A stretch of DNA of 64,000 bases, taken from Porphyromonas catoniae ATCC 51270. GTDB lineage: Bacteria; Bacteroidota; Bacteroidia; Bacteroidales; Porphyromonadaceae. The DNA lies in NCBI RefSeq assembly GCF_000565015.1, contig NZ_JDFF01000013.1, positions 1 to 64,000 of the forward strand, in the 5' to 3' direction. The position numbers and the translations under genes are program-made. Below are positions 1 through 7,910 of this stretch, one piece after another; positions within the stretch are counted from its first letter, which is position 1, and every line of letters starts with the position of its first letter. The notes under the pieces are model-generated. The model had not been told where the DNA came from and did not search any database. It worked only from the letters and a program-made list of their open reading frames with translations.

Positions 1-11
1 AACAAAGAGTA

Positions 12-60
12 GAAGCAGGGGCACTGCATGGCACGTATCGCCATGTGGTGTCCCTGCTTC
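12..60 (+). promoter_or_regulatory. Two-tier hairpin in 5' leader
   Basis: A 13-bp outer stem (12-24 with 48-60, one G-T pair) encloses a second 6-bp stem (27-32 with 40-45). It lies 30 nt upstream of the lipoprotein start. No T-run follows, so it is either the end of an upstream unit cut off by the window edge or a structured leader of the lipoprotein mRNA. Confidence 0.5.
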
Positions 61-90
61 GTTATGTACAATCACAATCAATTAGTAATT

Positions 91-1959
91 ATGAAGAAAG
101 TACTCTTGGCTCTCTTCGCCCTCCTTGCCTTTGCCTCGTGTAGCAAGGAGGCTAATGAGCCCAAAGGAAAGGAGAGCGCAGGTGTGACCACTCCTATCCA
201 TGTCGATGTCTCGGGGGAAGTGTCTAGCCCCAGAGCTCTGGACTTTGTCTTGAAGGATGGCCTTCCCAAGGTGTCGCTTGATGGACGTACCACAGTCCCT
301 GTCTGGACATTTATTTATGCCGGAGACAGGCTCATCTACTCCGAATGGCTTGATTGGAAAGTCAAGGACGGAAAGAAGATCTACTATCAGGGCGATCTAC
401 CTATCCCCGCTACTTACGGCTATTCAAACATAACACTTATCGCTATCATCGCAGGAGATAGGGATGATCCTAATACAAAACTTATCGGAAATCAGCTACA
501 TAGTTCCGTTCTACTGGACCAGAAGATCCACCAACTTGGCTCAGCAACCTCTCCAATCAATGTCCCCTACAAGATGGAGTTCAAGCTAAACTATCGTAGC
601 CAAGCACCACAACAGCTACACTCCGATAAGCTACCTGCCCAAGTCCGTAAGTTTAGGCCTATGGGAGCCTTCCTCAAGTTCAAGATTCGGAACGAACTTG
701 ATCAGGCAGTGGACATCAACACATTCATGAACAGCCTGTTTATGCCCAAAACGGCATTTATCGTTACAGAAGGAGAGCATAGAGGGAAGCTATATTTTAC
801 GAACCAAGGGGATGGCACCCCTGGAGGCGGCTCTGGTCCATACGCAGGATACCAAGAGTGTGAGTTCGCCGATGGTACAATCCATATCAATGCCCATTCA
901 GTCAGCAACGAGACTTTCTTGGTCTGGCTCCCAACCTTCTACTACCACCACAAAGATCCATACAGGATAGCGCAAAATCAGAAGGTTGAACTAATCGTCG
1001 CCCCCACGACTTCCATTACAGAAGGATATTACACAGATATGAGCTCATTCCTAACCAAGGAACGGTCCTATTATCAGGAAGGACATATCTACTTAGGTGA
1101 ACTCGCACTTCGCTCCTTCAAGAATCCTCTAGAACGTATCTCTGATTCACCACTAGATAAGACGGGAGAAAAGTTTGTCGACAATTCCAGAGGCTACCCT
1201 GCAACCTTCGACCAAGTAGGCTACTTCAACAAGGAAAGTGTCAGGAATAGATTTACTCAGCCACGTACGTATAGCGGGGCCACAGGGCAATGGTATCTTC
1301 CTACTGCCCTAGAGATGAACTCTATTTTCCCTGGATATACTATTTTCGCTGGCACGACAAATCGTGATGAGTTTGTTCAAATAGGGAATCATTTCTTCGT
1401 CTCTTATGCCTACTACAAACGGATAATTAGAGGTGCTTCTCCGTCAGACTTCGAGTGGTACGGACTACGCTTTTGCCAAATCCCAGCGAAGCCTGCAAGC
1501 TATGGAACTAGTATGAGCAATAGCAAGCGCTACGCATTTCGCTATCGCTATTCATATAATGGCGGGAACAGCTTATACACAGTACAAGCCAAATATGTTG
1601 GGGCAGATCCTGCCATCCAGACAGTCGATGATATCCAAGATATCTCCCTAGGTGGAAAGATTGACTGGGCTACAGTAACGCCATCCAAGTCATTCCCAGC
1701 CTATGGTGCTGACCCTAGTTTAAACAGAATAAACAGTCTCGCAGCTCCTAAACGTGCCAGTGTGTACTCCTGGGTAGCTCCATCTGTGGGTGCTACCACC
1801 ACGATAGACAAACCTGGCACACTAGAGTTTGCAAAAGACTTTGGGAACTATTGCTTGCAGAATAGCAATTTTTATCCCATGGACATGGGTAGACGAGGAG
1901 GGGGGTTCGACTACGTCGGAGAAATTAAAACCTCACCTGTCTACCTCTTCAAGAAATAA
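91..1959 (+). CDS. Surface lipoprotein, fimbrillin-like (622 aa)
   Basis: Predicted outer-surface lipoprotein. The start at 91 is preferred over the in-frame ATG at 28 because it opens directly on a lipoprotein signal: MKK, a hydrophobic core, then Cys17 followed by SKEANE, an acidic run like the surface-export signal of Bacteroidetes lipoproteins. The body is long and rich in Tyr, Thr and Pro, with no catalytic motif, as in FimA/Mfa-type fimbrial subunits and accessory tip proteins. Around residue 398 the pattern GQWYLPT resembles the FISUMP-type domain often found on such adhesins. Assignment to fimbriae is inference; the lipoprotein call is firm. A 41-aa peptide gene follows after 6 nt and is probably cotranscribed. 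Confidence 0.7.
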   Translation: MKKVLLALFALLAFASCSKEANEPKGKESAGVTTPIHVDVSGEVSSPRALDFVLKDGLPKVSLDGRTTVPVWTFIYAGDRLIYSEWLDWKVKDGKKIYYQGDLPIPATYGYSNITLIAIIAGDRDDPNTKLIGNQLHSSVLLDQKIHQLGSATSPINVPYKMEFKLNYRSQAPQQLHSDKLPAQVRKFRPMGAFLKFKIRNELDQAVDINTFMNSLFMPKTAFIVTEGEHRGKLYFTNQGDGTPGGGSGPYAGYQECEFADGTIHINAHSVSNETFLVWLPTFYYHHKDPYRIAQNQKVELIVAPTTSITEGYYTDMSSFLTKERSYYQEGHIYLGELALRSFKNPLERISDSPLDKTGEKFVDNSRGYPATFDQVGYFNKESVRNRFTQPRTYSGATGQWYLPTALEMNSIFPGYTIFAGTTNRDEFVQIGNHFFVSYAYYKRIIRGASPSDFEWYGLRFCQIPAKPASYGTSMSNSKRYAFRYRYSYNGGNSLYTVQAKYVGADPAIQTVDDIQDISLGGKIDWATVTPSKSFPAYGADPSLNRINSLAAPKRASVYSWVAPSVGATTTIDKPGTLEFAKDFGNYCLQNSNFYPMDMGRRGGGFDYVGEIKTSPVYLFKK

Positions 1960-1965
1960 GCGACA

Positions 1966-2091
1966 ATGGAAAAGGAAATATATCAACAGCCCACAGCTGA
2001 ACTCATAGAGCTACGTCACCCACTCACCCTACTCATCGACTTCTCCGCTAGCGGTGACCTCGAGGATTGGGAAGATGGCGGTGGAGCCTAA
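1966..2091 (+). CDS. Small acidic peptide (41 aa), companion of the lipoprotein
   Basis: An ATG 6 nt after the lipoprotein stop opens a 41-codon frame. The peptide begins MEKEIYQQPTAELIEL, has a hydrophobic middle (LTLLIDFSASG) and ends DLEDWEDGGGA. This plan, a charged start with a Pro-containing 'P..EL..L' stretch, an Ala/Ser/Gly turn and an acidic Trp/Gly-rich tail, is common to many short unannotated Bacteroidales peptides that sit beside surface-protein genes. The sequence shows no signal peptide or known domain. Spacing suggests translational coupling. Function unknown. Confidence 0.6.
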   Translation: MEKEIYQQPTAELIELRHPLTLLIDFSASGDLEDWEDGGGA

Positions 2092-2141
2092 GCAACGACG
2101 TAACCGTCTATACATAACCAGCTATGTAACAACACTTAATT

Positions 2142-2178
2142 GAGCCGGTAAAGGAAGGCTCGTGGGTGCAAATCCCAC
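2142..2178 (+). other. Two adjacent hairpins
   Basis: A 5-bp stem (gagcc 2142-2146 with ggctc 2157-2161) is followed directly by a 5-bp stem with a 7-nt loop (gtggg 2162-2166, loop tgcaaat, cccac 2174-2178). The second looks like a tRNA T-arm or the GGTGCAAATCC segment of a cobalamin riboswitch, but no partner elements of either are present. Role unknown. Confidence 0.4.
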
Positions 2179-2183
2179 AGCGT

Positions 2184-2276
2184 AAAATTTAGGTATATAC
2201 CAAAATATATTTATGTATATACTAAAATAAATTTAGGTATATACCTAGAGAAATTTTAGTATATACCTAAATTTTT
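2184..2276. repeat. AT-rich 22-bp array with inverted ends (array 1)
   Basis: Four units begin at 2188, 2210, 2232 and 2254, exactly 22 bp apart, with core tttaggtatatacc. The outer edges form a 17-bp perfect inverted repeat (2184-2200 and 2259-2275). The array ends 17 nt before the HU-like start codon, so the ribosome-binding region and perhaps the promoter of that gene adjoin or overlap it. Confidence 0.8.
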
Positions 2277-2293
2277 CGCTCTGTAATACTACG

Positions 2294-2767
2294 ATGGCAA
2301 CACTAAAGTTTCACCTCATCCAGCGCAAGGCGCAACTAGGCAAACTCAAAGGCAAAACAACCTACACCGCCCAGCCTATTCACCTCGGGAAGGTCTCCTT
2401 CGATGACCTTTGCAAACATCTGGCGGAGAATACCACCGTGGGCAAGGCCGACGTTAAGGCTGTGATCGCACGACTGGCAGAGACCATCCCCCACTTCCTC
2501 GAGCTGGGCTACTCGGTAGACTGCGGTGACCTTGGGACGTTTCGTGCTTCCTTTGGTTCCCAACCTGTCGAGAATGCCAAGGACTTCAACGTTAGTCTCA
2601 TTCGCCCTCCTCGGGTGGTCTTCACCCCACGCATGGCACTGAAGTACGCCCTACGTGGCTTAGGCTTCGAGCAAGCACAGCCCCTGCACAACCCGAAGAA
2701 GCCCGCACCGAAGAAACCCGGAGGTAGTGAGTTCAATCCCCCTTCGGGTGGCGGTATCGGTATCTAG
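2294..2767 (+). CDS. HU-related DNA-binding protein (157 aa)
   Basis: A member of the Bacteroidetes HU-related family (histone-like, longer than classical HU of about 90 aa). Residues about 30-125 follow the HU plan: helical N-terminus, then LELGYSVDCGDLGTFRASF, equivalent to the strand-turn before the DNA-binding arm, and a basic VVFTPR segment. A Pro/Lys-rich linker and a Gly tail ending GGGIGI follow. It probably bends or coats DNA in the nucleoid. A paralogue with the same tail type lies at 62836-63318. It is a single gene with its own strong hairpin downstream. Confidence 0.85.
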   Translation: MATLKFHLIQRKAQLGKLKGKTTYTAQPIHLGKVSFDDLCKHLAENTTVGKADVKAVIARLAETIPHFLELGYSVDCGDLGTFRASFGSQPVENAKDFNVSLIRPPRVVFTPRMALKYALRGLGFEQAQPLHNPKKPAPKKPGGSEFNPPSGGGIGI

Positions 2768-2780
2768 CCCCTTCACATTT

Positions 2781-2828
2781 CCAGCAGAAGCCCCCGACCA
2801 GCCGTAGCTGGTCGGGGGCTTCTGCTGG
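2781..2828 (+). terminator. Strong terminator-type hairpin
   Basis: A perfect 22-bp stem with the 4-nt loop cgta, 13 nt after the HU-like stop. There is no clear T-run, but the stem is very GC-rich. Confidence 0.8.
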
Positions 2829-3018
2829 ATAAAAGGCTCTAGGAGAGAGCATAGATGAGACAGGGCTCTCGGGGGGATACAAAAGCGATAAAATCCGCCC
2901 CTCTTAGCCTCTCCCTACTCTCGTGCAGGCTCGTCGGCAATGCTATTTACTTCCTATGGCCTATGACCTGCCCAGATCCTCATTCCTCATCCCTCTTTCT
3001 CTCTTTAAGAGAAATCAT

Positions 3019-3026
3019 TAACTTTG
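3019..3026 (+). promoter_or_regulatory. -7 element of the FKBP operon
   Basis: TAACTTTG matches the Bacteroidetes -7 consensus TAnnTTTG. It lies 83 nt upstream of the first FKBP gene in an otherwise featureless 280-nt gap; no clean TTTG is seen at -33. Confidence 0.5.
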
Positions 3027-3108
3027 TGGCGCATACAAAGGGCGCAATAGCACTTTTGCCCCAAAGTAGAGAGTAGAAAAGATTTCACAGAATACACTAT
3101 TTATAGAA

Positions 3109-3699
3109 ATGGATAAAGTAAGCTACGCCCTCGGGCTGAGCATTGGCCAAAACTTCCGTGCCTCGGGCTTCGACGAGATCGACTTCGAGGACTTCCTCTC
3201 TGGCGTCCGTGACGTCTACAACCAGAGTGAGCCTGCGATGAGCTACGATGAAGCCAAGACCATCATCAACGAATACTTCCAAGAAGTACAAAAGAAAGCG
3301 GTGGCACAGAACAAGGAAGCAGGGGAAGAATTCCTCAAGATCAATGCCCACAAGGCTGGCGTCACAACGCTCCCCAGCGGACTGCAGTACGAGGTCATCA
3401 AGATGGGCGATGGCCCCAAGCCTCAGCTTACCGACTCCGTAGAGTGTCATTACCATGGCACGCTGATTAATGGTCAGGTATTCGATAGCTCGATGGATAG
3501 AGGTGAGACAGCGACGTTCCCTCTGCAGGGCGTCATCAAGGGCTGGACAGAGATCCTACAACTCATGCCTGTCGGCTCTAAGTGGAAAGTAACTATCCCC
3601 TCTGACCTCGCCTACGGAGACAGAGGTGCAGGGCAGATGATCCAGCCGGGGAGTACGCTCATCTTCATCATTGAGCTCATCGCCATCGTAAATAAGTAA
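3109..3699 (+). CDS. FKBP-type peptidyl-prolyl isomerase, cytoplasmic (196 aa)
   Basis: FklB/FKBP22-like cis-trans prolyl isomerase and folding helper. Residues 1-80 form the helical dimerisation domain (VSYALGLSIGQNF is the family opening). Residues about 95-196 are the FKBP domain, with VFDSS, the V-I-K-G-W-T-E hydrophobic pocket, Y-G-D-R-G-A-G and a final IFIIEL strand. No signal peptide is present, so it should be cytoplasmic, unlike the two lipoprotein paralogues that follow. The stop is 3 nt before the next start, consistent with a three-gene operon. Confidence 0.92.
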   Translation: MDKVSYALGLSIGQNFRASGFDEIDFEDFLSGVRDVYNQSEPAMSYDEAKTIINEYFQEVQKKAVAQNKEAGEEFLKINAHKAGVTTLPSGLQYEVIKMGDGPKPQLTDSVECHYHGTLINGQVFDSSMDRGETATFPLQGVIKGWTEILQLMPVGSKWKVTIPSDLAYGDRGAGQMIQPGSTLIFIIELIAIVNK

Positions 3700-3702
3700 T
3701 CG

Positions 3703-4506
3703 ATGAAGAAGCATCAGCTCTCCCTACTCCTCGTAGGAGGCCTAAGCCTTACCTTCGGCGCTTGCTCGACTCGCACCAAGGTGCGCTCAGTAGGCTTGCA
3801 ATCTCGTCAGGATAGCATCGCCTATGCCTTCGGGGTACTCAACGGTGAGGCATTCAGCTCCGCGGTGAAAGAAGTTCCAGGCGATACACTCAACAGAGCG
3901 CAAATCGTCCAGGGCTTTAGCGACAGCTTCCTCGGCAAGGACGTACGTCTCTCAGCCAAGGACGCACACCAGCTCTTTGAGCAATACCACCAAGAGCTTC
4001 GTGACCAAGAAGCGAAGAAGCAGCTAGCAGAAGCGGACTCTGTACTTAATGCCAACCAACGGAAGGAAGGCGTGAAGGTGACAGAGAGTGGCCTCCAGTG
4101 GCGTGTGCTTCGTGCTGGACAGGGCGCGCATCCCTCCGAGCAGGATACCGTCGTAGTACACTACAAGGGGCGTCTCGCTGATGGTAAAGTATTTGACAGC
4201 ACAGACAGGATAGGAGAGCCTGCAACCTTCGCACTCAATCAAGTCATCCCAGGCTGGGCTGAAGCTGTTGCACTGATGAACAAAGGTGCCAAGTATGAGT
4301 TCCTACTTCCTCCCTCCATCGCCTACGGAGCGAGAGGTGCAGGGAATATGATTCCCCCCAATGCTCCACTCTTCTTCGAGATTGAACTTGTGGACATCAA
4401 GCCCTTCGTAAAGGCAGAGGAAGCTACCACCAGCGAAGGGAAAGCCCCCGCTGAGCCTAAACAAGGCATCAAGATCAAGAAGAAAGCCCCTCGGGCAAAA
4501 CGATAA
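3703..4506 (+). CDS. FKBP-type peptidyl-prolyl isomerase, lipoprotein (267 aa)
   Basis: FkpA-like prolyl isomerase. A lipoprotein signal ends at Cys21 (LTFGAC), so the enzyme is anchored in the envelope. The dimerisation segment (DSIAYAFGVLNGEAF) is followed by an FKBP domain at about residues 130-235 with VFDST, VIPGWAEA, YGARGAG and FFEIEL. The C-terminus is a basic tail (KIKKKAPRAKR), unusual beside the paralogues. It is the middle gene of three and probably helps fold exported proteins in the periplasm. Confidence 0.92.
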   Translation: MKKHQLSLLLVGGLSLTFGACSTRTKVRSVGLQSRQDSIAYAFGVLNGEAFSSAVKEVPGDTLNRAQIVQGFSDSFLGKDVRLSAKDAHQLFEQYHQELRDQEAKKQLAEADSVLNANQRKEGVKVTESGLQWRVLRAGQGAHPSEQDTVVVHYKGRLADGKVFDSTDRIGEPATFALNQVIPGWAEAVALMNKGAKYEFLLPPSIAYGARGAGNMIPPNAPLFFEIELVDIKPFVKAEEATTSEGKAPAEPKQGIKIKKKAPRAKR

Positions 4507-4544
4507 TAGAGAATAATAACACTTTATAAACTCCATAAACAACA

Positions 4545-5450
4545 ATGAAGAAAATCTCAATCCTCCTAGCTGCTTCAGCTATGGCTCTAGGTCTCTCCTC
4601 TTGTAACAAGGAAGGATCAACAAACCTCAAGGATAACTCTGACAGCGTATCCTATGCTGTAGGCTTTGGTAATGCTAGCGAACTGCTTAACGCTATCCAA
4701 GGTGCAAAGGCACAAGGTCAAGATGTCGACTCTGCTCTCTTCTTCAAAGGCTTCGAGGAAGGTTTTAACAGCGATACCACCAAGCTCTGGTACTATGTTG
4801 GCCAGATGCAGGGTGTACAGGCTGCACAGCGCTTCAAGGATGACTCTACGCTCAACAAGGCCATGTTCATGGCTGGCTTCAAGAAGGCTCTTGGCGTAGA
4901 TTCAGCTACCCGCGTCGTACTATCCGATAGCCTGAATATCATCGCTCAGAAGTACTACGAACTAAAGGCTGAAGCTGACCGTAAGAAGTACGAAGCTGAG
5001 ATGGAGAAGCAGATGGAAGAGCAGTATGGTGAAAACAAGACCAAGGGTGCTGCATTCATCGCTGAGTTCAAGAAGGAAGCTGGCGTAAAGACCACTGCAA
5101 GTGGCCTAGCTTACCAAGTCATCAAGGAAGGTAATGGTGCTACACCTACAGCAACCGATCAGGTGCAAGTTAACTATGTTGGGAAGCTCATCGATGGCAC
5201 AGTCTTCGACGAATCCAAGGGTAAGCCTGCAGAGTTCCGTGTGGATGGCGTCATCAAGGGCTGGACAGAGATCCTTCAGCTGATGAAGGCTGGTAGCAAG
5301 GTGAAGGTTGTTATCCCACAAGACCTTGCGTATGGCGCTCGCTATGCTGGGGAAAAGATTCCTCCTTTCAGCACACTTGTCTTTGAGATCGAGCTTGTGA
5401 AGGTACTCCCTGCAGCTGCAGCTGATAGCACAAGCACTGACGAACTCTAA
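4545..5450 (+). CDS. FKBP-type peptidyl-prolyl isomerase, lipoprotein (301 aa)
   Basis: Third FKBP paralogue. A lipoprotein signal ends at Cys20 (GLSSCNKEGS). It has a long helical N-terminal region (about residues 30-170, containing DSVSYAVGFGNAS and a Glu/Lys-rich coiled-coil-like stretch) and a C-terminal FKBP domain (about 180-287) with VFDES, VIKGWTEI, YGARYAG and VFEIEL. The three genes share the same domain core but differ in location and linker, which points to duplication followed by division of labour. A clear terminator follows. Confidence 0.92.
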   Translation: MKKISILLAASAMALGLSSCNKEGSTNLKDNSDSVSYAVGFGNASELLNAIQGAKAQGQDVDSALFFKGFEEGFNSDTTKLWYYVGQMQGVQAAQRFKDDSTLNKAMFMAGFKKALGVDSATRVVLSDSLNIIAQKYYELKAEADRKKYEAEMEKQMEEQYGENKTKGAAFIAEFKKEAGVKTTASGLAYQVIKEGNGATPTATDQVQVNYVGKLIDGTVFDESKGKPAEFRVDGVIKGWTEILQLMKAGSKVKVVIPQDLAYGARYAGEKIPPFSTLVFEIELVKVLPAAAADSTSTDEL

Positions 5451-5480
5451 TCACACCTAGCCCCAGGGCATAACAGCAAG

Positions 5481-5512
5481 GAGGGAGGCTGTACTAAGGT
5501 ACAGCCTCCCTC
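5481..5512 (+). terminator. Terminator of the FKBP operon
   Basis: A 14-bp perfect stem (5481-5494 with 5499-5512), loop taag, followed by the T-rich tttattta. Confidence 0.9.
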
Positions 5513-5610
5513 TTTATTTATCCCCTTCGGAGGTATTTTAGTGCCGGGGAAAAGCATACCCAAACTCACGAACGTGTGCTATTTAGTGATACCCTATAAG
5601 CATCATTTCA

Positions 5611-5748
5611 GGTACTAAGTATACCCCACTAGAGGTACCAAGTATACCTCGTTCGAGGTATCGGGTATACCCCACTAGAGGTATCGAGTACACCTCGTTC
5701 GAGGTGAAAAGCATACGTTGATAGAGGTGCCAAGTACACCCTAAGTAT
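5611..5748. repeat. 23-bp array, GGTACC core (array 2)
   Basis: Six units start at 5611, 5634, 5657, 5680, 5703 and 5726, exactly 23 bp apart. The core is ggtaccaagtatacctc (17 bp, near-palindromic); the 6-nt spacers alternate between actaga and gttcga for the first four units. More degenerate matches extend on both sides (about 5531-5760), including an approximate inverted pair AGGTATTTTAG / CTAAGTATACCT. It occupies most of the 496-nt gap between the FKBP operon and lysS. Confidence 0.85.
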
Positions 5749-5892
5749 ACCTTACCAGAGGGCTGAGGATCTTTTACCTTTATACAGAGCGTACTATCCG
5801 ATTAGCCATTGCCCTTATTTTACCTAGGAGCAAATCTGACACAATCCCCATTGTATACTACCCGCAACCCCATTCCTATCGGAGAATTGCCG

Positions 5893-5900
5893 TATATTTG
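5893..5900 (+). promoter_or_regulatory. -7 element of lysS
   Basis: TATATTTG, 46 nt upstream of the lysS start. No convincing -33 TTTG is seen. Confidence 0.55.
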
Positions 5901-5946
5901 TGCAAGCTAGTTAAATGGTAATTCAGTTAGACAATATATTTCCGTA

Positions 5947-7668
5947 ATGAACATATTAGAGCTGAGCGAGCAGGAAATCTTCCGCCGTCGTAGCCTAGAG
6001 GAGCTTCGTAGCCTTGGTATTAACCCCTATCCCGCAGAGGAATATAAGGTCACAGGGTATGCCCGAGAGATCCTAGACACATTCGAGGACGAGGCTCCTC
6101 GTCGAGCCGTCAGTGTAGCTGGTCGAGTGATGAGCCGCCGTATCATGGGCAAGGCCTCCTTCCTAGAGCTACAGGACTCGACTGGACGTATCCAGATTTA
6201 CATCACGAGAGATGACCTTTGCCCAGGTGAGGACAAGACCCTATATAATAGTGTGGTGAAGAAGCTCATGGACATTGGTGATTTCATCGGTGTATCAGGG
6301 GAGGTCTTCCGCACACAGATGGGCGAGATCTCCGTACAAGCTCACTCACTCACCTTCCTATCGAAGGCTCTGCGCCCCCTACCCGTCGTTAAGGAGAAGG
6401 ACGGCGAGGTCTTCGACAGCTTTACCGACCCCGAGCTACGCTTCCGCCAACGTTACGTAGACCTCGTAGTCAATCCGCACGTACGGGAGATCTTCCTCAA
6501 GCGTACTCGCATCTTCAATGCCATGCGTCAGTTCTTCAACGACCGTGGCTATATCGAGGTCGATACACCCGTCCTACAGCCCATACCTGGTGGTGCAGCA
6601 GCTAGACCCTTCATCACACACCACAACGCACTAGACATCCCCCTCTATCTGCGTATCGCCAATGAGCTCTACCTCAAGCGTCTCATCGTGGGTGGCTTCG
6701 AGGGGGTCTATGAGTTCAGCCGTAACTTCCGCAACGAGGGCATGGATCGTATGCACAACCCCGAGTTCACGGCCATGGAGATCTATGTCTCCTACAAGGA
6801 CTACGACTGGATGATGAACTTCACGGAGCAGTTGCTCGAATATATCTGCCTTAGCGTACTTGGTACCACAAAGGTCAAGGTCGGAGAGCGTGAGATTGAC
6901 TTCAAGGCACCCTACCGCAGAGTCACGATGCTAGATGCCATCCACGAGCATACAGGTATCGATGTCAGTGGAATGAACGAGGAGGAGCTACGTGCTACCT
7001 GCAAGAGCCTCGGCATAGAGGTCGATGATACAATGGGCAAGGGTAAGCTCATCGACGAACTCTTCGGAGAGAAGTGTGAGGGAAGCTATATCCAGCCAAC
7101 CTTCATTACGGATTATCCCAAGGAGATGTCCCCTCTGACCAAGGAGCACCGCACGAATCCACTCCTCACCGAGAGATTCGAGCTCATGGTCAACGGTAAG
7201 GAGCTTGCCAACGCCTACTCCGAACTCAATGACCCAATCGACCAGCGTGAGCGCTTCGAAGATCAGCTCCGTCTCTCGGAGAAGGGCGATGATGAGGCTA
7301 TGTTCATCGACGCTGACTTCCTCCGTGCCCTAGAGTACGGCATGCCCCCCACCAGTGGTATGGGCATAGGTATGGATCGTCTGGTCATGCTCCTGACTGG
7401 ACAGGAAAGCATTCAGGAAGTGCTACTCTTCCCCCAGATGCGACCCGAGAAGGTCCTACCTCGTGACAAGAAGGAGGTCTTTACCTCCGCAGGTATTCCG
7501 GAGGAATGGGTACCCGTACTGCATAAGGCAGGCTACCTGACTCTCGCTGCTGTAAAGGACGAGGACAAGCCCGGTCGCCTACTCCAGCAGCTCATGGACC
7601 TCAAGAAGAAGTATAAGCTAGAGCTCCCAGCCATTACCCTCGATGAGGTGACGGCTTGGACTAAGTAA
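5947..7668 (+). CDS. lysS: Lysyl-tRNA synthetase, class II (573 aa)
   Basis: Charges tRNA-Lys with lysine in the cytoplasm. The N-terminal OB-fold anticodon-binding domain (about residues 55-160) is followed by the class II catalytic core: motif 1 around YIEVDTPVLQP, motif 2 FSRNFRNEGMD and motif 3 GMGIGMDRLVMLLTG. An extension of about 70 residues follows motif 3 and is rich in charged and aromatic residues, making the protein longer than the roughly 500-aa E. coli enzyme; Bacteroidales forms share such a tail. It is followed by gpsA on the same strand. Confidence 0.97.
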   Translation: MNILELSEQEIFRRRSLEELRSLGINPYPAEEYKVTGYAREILDTFEDEAPRRAVSVAGRVMSRRIMGKASFLELQDSTGRIQIYITRDDLCPGEDKTLYNSVVKKLMDIGDFIGVSGEVFRTQMGEISVQAHSLTFLSKALRPLPVVKEKDGEVFDSFTDPELRFRQRYVDLVVNPHVREIFLKRTRIFNAMRQFFNDRGYIEVDTPVLQPIPGGAAARPFITHHNALDIPLYLRIANELYLKRLIVGGFEGVYEFSRNFRNEGMDRMHNPEFTAMEIYVSYKDYDWMMNFTEQLLEYICLSVLGTTKVKVGEREIDFKAPYRRVTMLDAIHEHTGIDVSGMNEEELRATCKSLGIEVDDTMGKGKLIDELFGEKCEGSYIQPTFITDYPKEMSPLTKEHRTNPLLTERFELMVNGKELANAYSELNDPIDQRERFEDQLRLSEKGDDEAMFIDADFLRALEYGMPPTSGMGIGMDRLVMLLTGQESIQEVLLFPQMRPEKVLPRDKKEVFTSAGIPEEWVPVLHKAGYLTLAAVKDEDKPGRLLQQLMDLKKKYKLELPAITLDEVTAWTK

Positions 7669-7671
7669 AAG

Positions 7672-7711
7672 GATTATGGAGAGACCTAAAGAATAGGCTC
7701 TCTCCATAATC
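7672..7711 (+). terminator. Hairpin after lysS
   Basis: A 12-bp stem (gattatggagag with ctctccataatc) starts 3 nt after the lysS stop codon. It lacks a T-run, so termination may be partial. Confidence 0.55.
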
Positions 7712-7910
7712 ACGTCAATAGCGAAGATGTACGTAGCATCACTCGTTAATAACTCTACACTACAGGGTACATATAGAGCGCAAAAACATAATATATGTAG
7801 TGCCACTGCAGGTATCACGAGCCATCTGAGTGACCGCCACTGGGCAGAGTCACAGATAGCTCCGCTAGCTTTGGAGTACCCTATTCACCGCACTGCAAGG
7901 ATTTAGTATC

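Noticed and set aside
2142-2178. Cobalamin riboswitch or tRNA gene
   Set aside because: Only one block of each is present; the cobalamin B12-box order is wrong and no acceptor, D or anticodon arm can be formed.
2855-3076. 73-codon plus-strand frame before the FKBP operon
   Set aside because: It runs through the predicted -7 element and has no recognisable sequence or ribosome-binding site.
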